A stretch of 11,784 nucleotides of DNA from assembly GCA_020056515.1 (NCBI GenBank), contig JAGVHP010000052.1, positions 1-11,784 of the forward strand. The letters are read 5' to 3'. Position 1 is the first letter of the stretch; every line of letters begins with the position of its first letter. The stretch is from Candidatus Shapirobacteria bacterium (lineage in GTDB: Bacteria; Patescibacteriota; Microgenomatia; UBA12405). Under the pieces are notes generated by a model. It searched no databases, was not told where the DNA came from, and was given only the letters and a program-made list of their open reading frames with translations. Positions 1 to 5,007 of this stretch are shown here, piece after piece. The translations under genes were made by a program, and so were the position numbers.

Positions 1-93
1 ATAGACCAGATAGGTATATATCATCTATACTTAAACCCTTAAATTATATAATACCGTTCTATAATCATTAACATTCACCCTTTTACCCCCTCC

Positions 94-128
94 TTGACAT
101 CTAATATCAAAATAATATAATTATATTA
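94..128 (+). promoter_or_regulatory. Promoter and probable operator of the toxin-antitoxin pair
   Basis: TTGACA (94-99), a 16-bp spacer and TATAAT (116-121) form a consensus sigma-70-type promoter. The expected start of transcription, about 7 bases beyond the -10 box, is 128, the A of the antitoxin ATG, so the mRNA should be leaderless. A perfect 16-bp palindrome (113-128, half site TAATATAA) covers the -10 box and runs to that base. Ribbon-helix-helix antitoxins commonly repress their own promoters through such palindromes, so this is the likely operator. The palindrome and promoter are seen; repressor binding is inferred. Confidence 0.75.
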
Positions 129-424
129 TGAAAACCACTATCCAAATCCCGGTTGATAAAAGTTTTAAAATCAGCGCCGAAAAACACGCCACTAAATTGG
201 GCTATTCTTCGCTTCAGGAGTACATCCGTGTTTTTCTCAAACAGTCAATTGATAAAAAATTTAATCTTTTTTCCGGTACCTTTCCGCCCGAATATATTAC
301 TCCGGAGCAAGAAGCCATACTTGATAAACAGTCGGCTCTGGTCGATAAGGACATTAAAAAAGGTGATTATATTAAGAGCAGTAATGTCGATGAATTGATG
401 TCATATTTAAATAGCAGTGATTGA
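128..424 (+). CDS. Ribbon-helix-helix antitoxin (RelB/DinJ-like)
   Basis: A 98-residue protein that probably neutralises the toxin encoded next to it and represses the shared promoter. The N-terminus (MKTTIQIPVDK, residues 1-11) looks like the DNA-binding beta strand of a ribbon-helix-helix fold, followed by two helices (about 12-25 and 29-43; SLQEYIRVFLKQ). The C-terminal half (about 45-98) is polar and charged, as expected for the segment that wraps the toxin. The ATG at 128 is chosen because it lies 6 nt beyond a perfect -10 box; there is no Shine-Dalgarno sequence and no upstream in-frame alternative is needed. The stop overlaps the toxin start by 8 nt, an arrangement typical of co-translated TA pairs. 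Assignment to a named antitoxin subfamily is not possible by eye. Confidence 0.85.
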   Translation: MKTTIQIPVDKSFKISAEKHATKLGYSSLQEYIRVFLKQSIDKKFNLFSGTFPPEYITPEQEAILDKQSALVDKDIKKGDYIKSSNVDELMSYLNSSD

Positions 425-692
425 AATAATTGTTAGCAAAATTTTTCGAAAATATTACTCCAGCCGGATTTTGTCTTCCTTAAAACTCACTAATCGCTTT
501 ACTGAAAGAGTAAAGATGTTTTCCAGAAATCCAGCCCATCCGGTTCTTTGTGACCACTCACTTCAGGGCCAAATGAAAAGCTACCGCGCTTTTTCCATTA
601 CCAATGATATTCGGATTGTTTATCAAATCATTGATGATCAAGCTGTCAAGTTTGTTGATATCGGCACCCACGACCAAGTTTACAAAAAATAA
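417..692 (+). CDS. RelE/YafQ-family toxin (probable ribosome-dependent mRNA endonuclease)
   Basis: A 91-residue type II toxin of the RelE/ParE superfamily, probably cleaving mRNA on the ribosome. The C-terminal half has the family pattern: NPAHP (38-42), a core QGQMKSYRAF (50-59), strand IRIVYQI (65-71) and the ending GTHDQVY (83-89). In YafQ the corresponding tail is GTHxxLF, with the His and the aromatic four residues later being active-site positions; here these are H85 and Y89, and H41 and H47 are additional candidates. The GTG start at 417 lies inside the last codons of the antitoxin (8-nt overlap), so translation is probably coupled. The subfamily (YafQ versus RelE or HigB) is judged only from these motifs. 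The gene ends 2 nt short of the convergent dedA-like gene, with no visible terminator between them. Confidence 0.85.
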   Translation: MIEIIVSKIFRKYYSSRILSSLKLTNRFTERVKMFSRNPAHPVLCDHSLQGQMKSYRAFSITNDIRIVYQIIDDQAVKFVDIGTHDQVYKK

Positions 693-694
693 GA

Positions 695-1327
695 TTATCT
701 TTTTCTTCCCTTCCCCCACTCCACCACTATCGGCACCACCGAAATCAACACAATCGCTACCACCACATAATGAAAATTTTCTTTGACAAAAGGTACGTTG
801 CCAAAAAAGTATCCTCCCCACAGAAACAGTGTCACCCAGGCTATTCCCCCGATTACATTATAAAAAGCAAAGTGGTTGTATTTCATTTTTCCGATTCCCG
901 CCACAAAGGGTGCAAAAGTCCGCACTATCGGTACAAAACGGGCCAGTGTAATTGCCATTCCACCATGTTTGTCATAAAAAGCTTGGGCTTTCTCCAAGTA
1001 TTCCTTTTTTAATAATTTATTTTTACTATTAAATGCTTTCGCTCCAATAAAATGTCCAATCGAGTAGTTAACCGCATCGCCCACTATCGCCGCTATCACC
1101 ATCAATAAATATAAAAGCCAAATATTAAACGACCCCATAGCAGCCAAGGCGCCCGCCGCAAACAACAAGCTATCTCCAGGTAAAAATGGAGTTACTACCA
1201 ATCCTGTTTCCATAAAAACTACTACCCATAAAATCACATAACTCCATCCGCCAAATTGGGTTATTAATATCGCTAGATTTTTATCAATATGCAAAAAAAA
1301 TTCTATGGCAATTTTTATCAAACTCAT
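695..1327 (-). CDS. DedA-family inner-membrane protein
   Basis: A 210-residue polytopic membrane protein of the DedA/SNARE-associated (VTT domain) family, members of which are linked to membrane homeostasis and lipid scrambling or transport. Diagnostic motifs are METGLVVTPFLPGDSLLFAAG-like (39-59) and ARFVPIVRTFAPFVAG (129-144). E40, D52, R130 and R136 fall where E. coli YqjA/YghB have essential residues (E39, D51, R130, R136). Hydrophobic segments lie at about 30-47, 52-64, 69-92, 125-145, 155-172 and 186-202. Length is normal for the family. The ATG at 1327 overlaps the TGA of the preceding small ORF as ATGA, and no Shine-Dalgarno sequence is visible, so the gene is probably translated by coupling. 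Exact substrate unknown. Confidence 0.9.
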   Translation of the reverse strand: MSLIKIAIEFFLHIDKNLAILITQFGGWSYVILWVVVFMETGLVVTPFLPGDSLLFAAGALAAMGSFNIWLLYLLMVIAAIVGDAVNYSIGHFIGAKAFNSKNKLLKKEYLEKAQAFYDKHGGMAITLARFVPIVRTFAPFVAGIGKMKYNHFAFYNVIGGIAWVTLFLWGGYFFGNVPFVKENFHYVVVAIVLISVVPIVVEWGKGRKR

Positions 1328-1434
1328 GGCTTCAATTTTATCACCCGGATTATATTTTTAAGATACCCGATTCCCACCATCCCCAATGCTCCCAAAAATC
1401 CCATTATTCTCCATTTGTTCCAACTATTTATCAT
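1324..1434 (-). CDS. Small hydrophobic ORF (36 aa) coupled to the DedA-family gene
   Basis: A possible 36-residue membrane peptide starting MINSWNKWRIMGFLGALG, with one hydrophobic helix (about residues 9-33) and a basic tail (KLKP). It is not recognised as a known family. Two things support it as real: its TGA overlaps the ATG of the DedA-family gene (ATGA), and a start codon is available 7 nt after the end of a tRNA-like unit (1441-1504). An upstream extension in the same frame through that unit is open to 1521 but would mean translating the tRNA-like sequence. It could also be only a non-coding leader that happens to be open. Moderate to low confidence. Confidence 0.4.
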   Translation of the reverse strand: MINSWNKWRIMGFLGALGMVGIGYLKNIIRVIKLKP

Positions 1435-1440
1435 ATTTAG

Positions 1441-1504
1441 TGGGCAATAGTAGTAGAAACTACTGACCCGTCCGACTTTATGTCGGACTGCTCTAACTAA
1501 CCCT
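1441..1504 (-). pseudogene. Degenerate tRNA-like unit 1 with a hairpin in place of the anticodon arm
   Basis: Read on the minus strand, this contains a D-arm remnant (GTTAGAGCA), then a perfect 7-bp hairpin (GTCCGAC, loop ATAAA, GTCGGAC; + strand 1470-1488), then GGGTC, a T-arm-like stem (AGTAG/CTACT) and an acceptor 3' strand ATTGCCC followed by A. The 5' acceptor strand is missing and the loop of the central hairpin has no standard U-turn anticodon loop, so it cannot be a working tRNA as written. The 3' strand ATTGCCC would pair with the GGGCAAT that opens the tRNA-like piece at 4997. It lies directly upstream of the small ORF at 1434 and overlaps the 3' end of the GIY-YIG gene. Confidence 0.6.
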
Positions 1505-1765
1505 AGTATTATACCTCCCAAAACTAATAATTTTTTCTAATAATATTCTCGACTTAAACATCTTGAACCTGTGTTCAACTCTTCTGGCCTCAGAAATATC
1601 AACGTATTTTTGAGTAAAAACCAATTTCCATGGAATTAGATGTCTTGTCGCCTTAACCTTTCCTCGATTATGAAACTCATTCAATCTCCTCACTGGGTCT
1701 CCTGAACTACCCACATAATATTTTCCATTTTTTTGACTTTTAATTATATACACCCACCCTTCCAT
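1493..1765 (-). CDS. GIY-YIG domain nuclease (UPF0213/YhbQ-like)
   Basis: A 90-residue single-domain GIY-YIG protein. The GIY-YIG pair appears as VYIIKS (5-10) and YYVGSS (15-20), followed by the conserved Arg of the first helix (VRRLNEFHNRG, 24-34), the strand WKLVFTQ, and the Glu-rich helix (SEARRVEHRFK) holding the probable metal-binding Glu. This is the compact stand-alone form common in CPR genomes; its cellular role is not established, and homing-type or repair functions are both possible. I chose the ATG at 1765 because the domain begins within five residues of it. An in-frame ATG at 1852 would add 29 residues read through a tRNA-like unit. The gene sits between two tRNA-like units, which may hint at a tRNA-gene target. 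Confidence 0.85.
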   Translation of the reverse strand: MEGWVYIIKSQKNGKYYVGSSGDPVRRLNEFHNRGKVKATRHLIPWKLVFTQKYVDISEARRVEHRFKMFKSRILLEKIISFGRYNTRVS

Positions 1766-1770
1766 TTTTG

Positions 1771-1835
1771 TGGGTGATAATAGACTCGAACTATTGACCC
1801 TCCCCCGATAATTATCGGGGGATGCTCTAACCAAA
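1771..1835 (-). pseudogene. Degenerate tRNA-like unit 2 sharing the tRNA-Ile 3' half
   Basis: On the minus strand the 32 nt covering the T-arm and 3' acceptor strand (+ strand 1769-1800) are identical to those of the intact tRNA-Ile (4753-4784), including TTCGAGT and ATCACCC plus A. The D-arm is only partly present (GGTTAGAGCA) and the 5' acceptor strand is lost. The anticodon arm is replaced by a 22-nt perfect palindrome (+ strand 1801-1822, half site TCCCCCGATAA). It ends 5 nt before the GIY-YIG ATG. It is therefore a partial copy of the tRNA-Ile gene or a remnant of a second copy, and not a functional tRNA. Confidence 0.7.
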
Positions 1836-1860
1836 CCAACATCTTTTTCCATGGTCTGTG
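1831..1860. repeat. Direct repeat copy A flanking the 1861-4726 segment
   Basis: Thirty bases identical to 4727-4756 except for one position (C here, T there at 1836/4732); the inner 24 bases (1837-1860) match perfectly and contain CCATGG. The two copies bracket the block with the Tat-signal gene and the IS. In copy B the repeat begins two bases after the IS right end and overlaps the last two bases of tRNA-Ile. Confidence 0.85.
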
Positions 1861-2203
1861 CCTCTGTATAACCAGGTAAGAACTCATTTTATAACACAAA
1901 CCAGATAATTGTGGACGGCAAAAACTCATAAATCCCAAAATTGTATGAACACTCTGCAAATGGTGCCCGTCGTCGTCCCGCAGAATGCGGGATCACCCGC
2001 CAAGTCTCTCCCGCTCGCAAATTTTGTATTCATCCCCCCGCCGAGCCACATAAATCCCAGCCACATAGTGGCGAGCGGGAGAGACCGAATAATTGGCGGG
2101 TATTGGTCGTTTCACGACCCCGACGGCGGAATATCTGTACTCTGCGTGGCGGATGGAGGGGTCTGGGGAGGAAATCCGCCACGCTCAAAACACAGAGGTT
2201 TTT
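1861..2203. other. GC-rich block of nested inverted repeats (candidate structured RNA or non-autonomous element)
   Basis: No convincing protein is encoded in this 343-base gap. Its structure is strong: (a) a short hairpin 1976-1992 (TCCCGCA, loop GAA, TGCGGGA); (b) a 24-bp stem pairing 1995-2018 with 2071-2101, interrupted only by a 7-nt bulge (2086-2092); (c) a 6-bp hairpin 2105-2119 (GGTCGT/ACGACC); (d) an 11-bp stem 2144-2154 with 2174-2184 (GCGTGGCGGAT); and (e) an outer pairing of 1861-1867 (CCTCTGT) with 2192-2198 (ACAGAGG), followed on the + strand by TTTTT. It is much richer in GC than its flanks. I looked for RNase P, tmRNA, SRP and group II intron landmarks on both strands and found none. 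It could be an unknown ncRNA, a MITE-like repeat, or a cluster of palindromic repeats. Confidence 0.6.
1888..1896 (-). promoter_or_regulatory. Possible extended -10 promoter reading into tRNA-like unit 2 and the GIY-YIG gene
   Basis: Minus-strand TGTTATAAA is an extended -10 element. No good -35 hexamer is visible. Transcription would start near 1881 and run through direct repeat A, tRNA-like unit 2 and the GIY-YIG gene. Inference from the motif only. Confidence 0.35.
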
Positions 2204-2235
2204 ACTAGACAGTGGTAAATAGATAAATAATCAGC

Positions 2236-2248
2236 CATAATAAAATTA
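2236..2248 (+). promoter_or_regulatory. -10 element giving a leaderless start for the Tat-signal protein
   Basis: CATAAT (2236-2241) is followed by 6 nt and then ATG, the same spacing as in the antitoxin promoter. No consensus -35 lies at 16-18 bp (TGGTAA at 2213-2218 matches poorly). No Shine-Dalgarno sequence precedes the gene. Confidence 0.45.
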
Positions 2249-3495
2249 TGGCCGATCCAGGTGGTGATAAAAGTGGTTTATCGCGTAGAGATTTTTTGAA
2301 ATTAGCTTTATTGGGGGGGGCAGTTGTTGCTGGAGAAGGTATTCGAAGAAAACTGCCAGCCATTCGCAAATTTTGGGATGAAAACGGAGCCATGGTTACG
2401 GGTAATGTTGAAGATCTCGATTTGATTACGAGCGAAGTTCCAAAGTCACTGAAAGGTAAAAATATCCCAACCGAAAACGAATGGTTTAGAGATGCAGATG
2501 CCACGCTAAAAGAAGGCATCTCTCTTTATGAAGAATGGAGAGAGAGCGACACAGCTCTACCAAAACCACATTACCAAAAGCCTGAAAACTACTTAAACAT
2601 TCCCTCAATGGCATATCAACTTGGTCAAAAAGTTAGAGAAGCACCAGAAAAATTGGACGACGGATATTTGGGTTATGTCGATTACCTGCTCGATGCTGCG
2701 GATGAATTTAATATGCCATATTCCATGCTATTTGAAGGTTCGGGAGCTGGTATTGCCAGTATTCAGCAATTGATCGCCATTGATCCTGGTACTGGGTTAG
2801 TAAAAGATATCCGTCAATCGATGAAAGAAAAATTTGGAGATGAATTCGATATTTGGTCCGCTTGTCGATACGGACCATTAACTGACGAACAAAGAAAGTT
2901 TTTTGGAGACAAGTTTCAAAACTGGTACTCTGATGCGATGAAGTATGTTCAAGACGTCAGGGGGAAAAGTACCGAACAAATATCAACAAGCGTATTGTTC
3001 TCATATTTTCTCTATAAGAACAAAGGCGACATTTTAGCCAGTACGTGGGATACATCAACTTGGTTGAAAATTCTAGTTAGAAATGATCCAAGCAGTGACT
3101 TGAAGCGTGACCCAAGCTATGATCGAGCTCAACAAGCAACTTCTTTATTTAAGGATGAATTTTCTCCCACTATTTCAGCTAATTGGGTGGTAGATAATGT
3201 TGATCGTAGTGACAAGGAATTAAATTATGTTGAAGATCCATATGCAAATTTTCAATATAAAGACTACATGCCACCAAATCGCTCCGGTGGTTTTTATCAC
3301 GCTTGGAATATTATGGCATTATGTATGTCTATGTCACCATTTTTGGCAAAGCGGATGGTTGCTACACAATGTAATCCGAGTTTAGGAGATGACGGAAATA
3401 GATGGACTGAATATGGGAGAGATAAGTGCAAAGCAGATATGCTTGTTGTAGATAAAGCAGATGAAATCGATAGAATAGTTCATAAATACGACTAA
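2248..3495 (+). CDS. Tat-signal protein of unknown function
   Basis: A 415-residue protein not recognised as a known family. Residues 12-22 (SRRDFLKLALL) carry a twin-arginine motif (R13, R14) followed by a short hydrophobic stretch to about residue 29, so export in folded form by the Tat pathway, perhaps staying anchored, is likely. The mature part is acidic, aromatic-rich and mostly helical in appearance, with four cysteines (WSACRYG, MALCMSM, ATQCNPS, DKCKAD). The stretch EFNMPYSMLFEGSGAGIASI (about 153-172) is faintly reminiscent of lytic transglycosylase active-site regions, but the match is too weak to call. Base and codon use (few GCC and CCC codons) differ from the C-rich pilin and ligase genes nearby. 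Flanking direct repeats and the adjacent IS suggest recent arrival. Start chosen for the -10 spacing and immediate Tat signal. Confidence 0.75.
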   Translation: MADPGGDKSGLSRRDFLKLALLGGAVVAGEGIRRKLPAIRKFWDENGAMVTGNVEDLDLITSEVPKSLKGKNIPTENEWFRDADATLKEGISLYEEWRESDTALPKPHYQKPENYLNIPSMAYQLGQKVREAPEKLDDGYLGYVDYLLDAADEFNMPYSMLFEGSGAGIASIQQLIAIDPGTGLVKDIRQSMKEKFGDEFDIWSACRYGPLTDEQRKFFGDKFQNWYSDAMKYVQDVRGKSTEQISTSVLFSYFLYKNKGDILASTWDTSTWLKILVRNDPSSDLKRDPSYDRAQQATSLFKDEFSPTISANWVVDNVDRSDKELNYVEDPYANFQYKDYMPPNRSGGFYHAWNIMALCMSMSPFLAKRMVATQCNPSLGDDGNRWTEYGRDKCKADMLVVDKADEIDRIVHKYD

Positions 3496-3538
3496 CATAC
3501 TTTCTAAATACAAAGTACTCTTTTTTGTAAAAACCTCA

Positions 3539-3566
3539 GTTTAAGTAAAGTTTAGTGTTGGTTTTT
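3539..3566. repeat. IS left terminal inverted repeat
   Basis: Begins GTTTAAGTAAAG and ends TGTTGGTTTTT; complementary to 4698-4725 at 24 of 28 positions. It includes the transposase stop codon (3552-3554, minus strand). Confidence 0.8.
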
Positions 3567-4646
3567 AGAGTTATACGACTTTTTCCAACCGACCCATAGT
3601 TTTTTCAAATCCGATGGACTTTTAACCCTCGAAAATGTGTAATACCAATAAGCAAACGAGACTTGTTGAGGTAGTTTCATGCCCCTGTGGTCACCAAGTT
3701 TTTGTTTCATTTGGCTGTTAACGCCTTCGAGTGAGTTGTTGGTTGGTGGAATTAGTTTATGGTCGATGTGAAAAAAAATGATTTTGATCTTTAACTAATA
3801 ATCGCCAAGCTCGTCTTAAATCACCATGGGTATACCACCATTTTTTCTTGGTGTTTACACCAATAGTTTTGATTGTTAGTGATTTTGAATATTGATTTTC
3901 CCAATCAATTAAATCTGATTGCCGGTTCCAAACATCAGTTTCATCCTTAAGATGGATAATTTCTTTAGCTATTAATCTTAGTTTTCTGGTTTCTACTATT
4001 GGACTGTTTTTAGGTAATAGCGATTTTAATGTTCGTAAAACATGAGCCAAACATCTTTGGTGAGGTATTAACCCAAAGTACCTAATGATTCCCATTACTC
4101 CACCACCTTTCCAGTCGCTGACAGCTCCTGAGGAGAGATTATTCATTAATTCCTTTGATAATTCACTTAAATCAAGATCATAAGCCTCATATGATTCACT
4201 GACATGATACGACCACCATAGATTTTCTCTGTTAGTGATATCCCTATGATTCATAATTACTCCAGCTCGGTGTAACCATTTACCATCAACACCATAAATC
4301 CAAGGTAAATTGGGGAACAACAATAGTTTTGGTGGTAACAACTCCCAAACAACCTTTGCTGTTAACGGTAAATCAAAAAATGGCTTAAATCTCAGACTTA
4401 GTGTTGGACGACTGATTTCATTTTGTTCGATTAACGATTCACGATTGGTTTTTCCTTTGACTAGATTGTAAAAGTCTACAAAGTCTTTCCAAGTCGAAGG
4501 CAAAAACTTTTTACGAATAAAACTTTTTTTGCACTCAGGGCATCGATATCTTACTTTTTTGTTTTTAGTTTTACCGTACTTTTGGCAACTACCACTACAG
4601 ATCGGACAGCCGATAATGTTACGAGAAAGGGTACTTCTTTTTTCAT
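3552..4646 (-). pseudogene. IS256/Mutator-like DDE transposase, frameshifted at two homopolymers
   Basis: Catalyses cut-and-paste or copy-out transposition of its IS when intact. The frame holding most of the protein (about 4631 down to 3757) begins with a zinc ribbon (CPIC...YRCPECKKSF, 4613-4524) and has the DDE-type core: first Asp in GVDGKW (4287), second Asp in VSDWKGGG (4116), then QRCLAHVLRTL, the C-x2-H signature of the IS256/MULE group. The catalytic Glu (PTNNSLEGVNSQMK, Glu at 3726-3728) and the C-terminus are in a different frame, entered after an 8-T run (+ strand A8, 3771-3778); removing one T restores it. Upstream, an ATG at 4646 is out of frame with the zinc ribbon across a 6-A run (+ 4638-4643); adding one A gives MKKRSTLSRNIIGCPIC. 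Corrected length is about 364 residues. Decay, assembly error or recoding are all possible. Confidence 0.75.
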
Positions 4647-4697
4647 CCGAAAGTTGTAATCTAAACTATTGGCCAAATCTATGGGCAAAACAATACA

Positions 4698-4725
4698 AAA
4701 AACCAACACTATTTTTTACTTAAGC
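4698..4725. repeat. IS right terminal inverted repeat
   Basis: Reverse complement begins GCTTAAGTAAAAAA and ends TGTTGGTTTTT, matching the left repeat at 3539-3566 at 24 of 28 positions. Confidence 0.8.
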
Positions 4726-4726
4726 C

Positions 4727-4756
4727 CCAAATCAACATCTTTTTCCATGGTCTGTG
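4727..4756. repeat. Direct repeat copy B, abutting tRNA-Ile
   Basis: Matches 1831-1860 at 29 of 30 positions. Read on the minus strand it starts with the last two nucleotides of tRNA-Ile and continues CAGACCATGG, so the repeat occupies the classical position of an attachment site immediately downstream of a tRNA 3' end. No integrase gene is present in the bracketed segment. Confidence 0.85.
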
Positions 4757-4828
4757 GGTGATAATAGACTCGAACTATTGACCCCCGTCTTATCAGGACG
4801 GTGCTCTAACCAACTGAGCTAATCACCC
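4755..4828 (-). tRNA. tRNA-Ile (anticodon GAU)
   Basis: A complete 74-nt cloverleaf: acceptor GGGTGAT paired with ATCACCC, discriminator A, D-arm GCTC-AGTTGGTTA-GAGC, anticodon arm CCGTC-CTGATAA-GACGG with anticodon GAT at 34-36, five-base variable loop, and T-arm AATAG-TTCGAGT-CTATT. All stems pair perfectly. CCA is not encoded (the 3' flank is CAGA), so it must be added by the CCA enzyme. It is the only intact tRNA in a run of related broken units on the same strand. It decodes AUC and AUU isoleucine codons. Confidence 0.95.
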
Positions 4829-4835
4829 AAGTTTT

Positions 4836-4917
4836 TAAACTACTCTCAGCTGGTTCGAAATGTTGACCCTCCCGACTTATGTCGGGATGCTCTAACCAAC
4901 TGAGCTAATCACCCAAA
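4836..4917 (-). pseudogene. Degenerate tRNA-like unit 4 with tRNA-Ile 5' half
   Basis: The minus-strand 5' 27 nt (GGGTGAT, TA, D-arm GCTC-AGTTGGTTA-GAGC, A) are identical to tRNA-Ile. A perfect 7-bp, 4-nt-loop hairpin (TCCCGAC, ATAA, GTCGGGA; + 4870-4887) replaces the anticodon arm. It continues GGGTCAACATTTCGAACC, but the T-stem does not pair and no matching 3' acceptor strand follows. The 5' end lies 7 nt upstream of the tRNA-Ile array neighbour with a spacer of the same strand. Not functional as a standard tRNA. Confidence 0.65.
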
Positions 4918-4924
4918 TTGTTAA

Positions 4925-4997
4925 GGTAACCAACTGTGAGGTTTACTCTCACTCCGCATGGTTGATTCTTATCAACCTATCGGAGAGCTAATTGCCC
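4925..4997 (-). pseudogene. tRNA-like 5' piece interrupted by a hairpin in the D-arm
   Basis: On the minus strand it opens GGGCAAT, TA, GCTC, which is tRNA-like, then has a stem-loop insertion (CTCCG ... GGTTGAT, AAGA, ATCAACC ... CGGAG; + about 4950-4985) and a second short stem (GTGAG/CTCAC), before CAGTTGGTTA, which looks like the rest of a D-arm. No anticodon arm or 3' half follows. Its acceptor strand GGGCAAT is complementary to ATTGCCC at the end of unit 1 (1442-1448). Interpretation as an interrupted or split tRNA gene is tentative. Confidence 0.4.
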
Positions 4998-5007
4998 AAT
5001 GATCCTT

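Larger units (their letters stand above)
3539..4725 (-). mobile_element. Insertion sequence, IS256/Mutator-like, about 1.19 kb
   Basis: Bounded by imperfect 28-bp terminal inverted repeats (3539-3566 and 4698-4725; 24 of 28 positions match, core TAGTGTTGGTTTTT). It contains one transposase gene on the minus strand, whose stop codon lies inside the left repeat. No clear 8-9 bp target duplication is visible at the outer ends (left AAACCTCA, right CCCAAATC), so ends may be off by a few bases or the site has been rearranged. The right end is one base away from direct repeat copy B (4727). Confidence 0.8.

Noticed and set aside
558..821. Minus-strand open frame across the end of the toxin and the end of the DedA-family gene
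   Set aside because: Antisense overlap with two well-supported genes and no motif of its own.
1861..2203. Known large RNA (RNase P RNA, tmRNA, SRP RNA, group II intron)
   Set aside because: GAGGAAATCC near 2168 recalls the RNase P signature but lacks a base and its partner ACAGAA-type region; no tmRNA tRNA-like end, SRP loop or intron domain V is seen on either strand.
1909..2222. Two overlapping + strand open frames (99 and 93 residues) in the GC-rich block
   Set aside because: They read through the inverted repeats, have odd composition (many Pro, Arg, Gly), no start signal and no recognisable motif. The pairing explains the sequence better.
3496..3538. Terminator after the Tat-signal gene
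   Set aside because: Only a weak 6-bp pairing (TACAAA/TTTGTA) with an AT-rich loop; too weak to call.
4529..4723. + strand frame of 64 residues opposite the transposase 5' end
   Set aside because: Lies on the opposite strand of the IS and runs into its terminal repeat; no protein features.
1831..4756. Composite transposon bounded by two IS copies
   Set aside because: Only one IS is present; the 1861 side has no sequence like the IS terminal repeats.
4836..4917. Functional tRNA with CAU anticodon (Met or Ile2)
   Set aside because: CAT occurs in the hairpin, but there is no U33 position, the loop length is wrong, the T-stem does not pair and the 3' acceptor strand is absent.
1441..4997. CRISPR array from repeated tRNA-like units
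   Set aside because: Only a few units, unequal spacing with genes between them, and repeats clearly related to tRNA-Ile; no cas genes.
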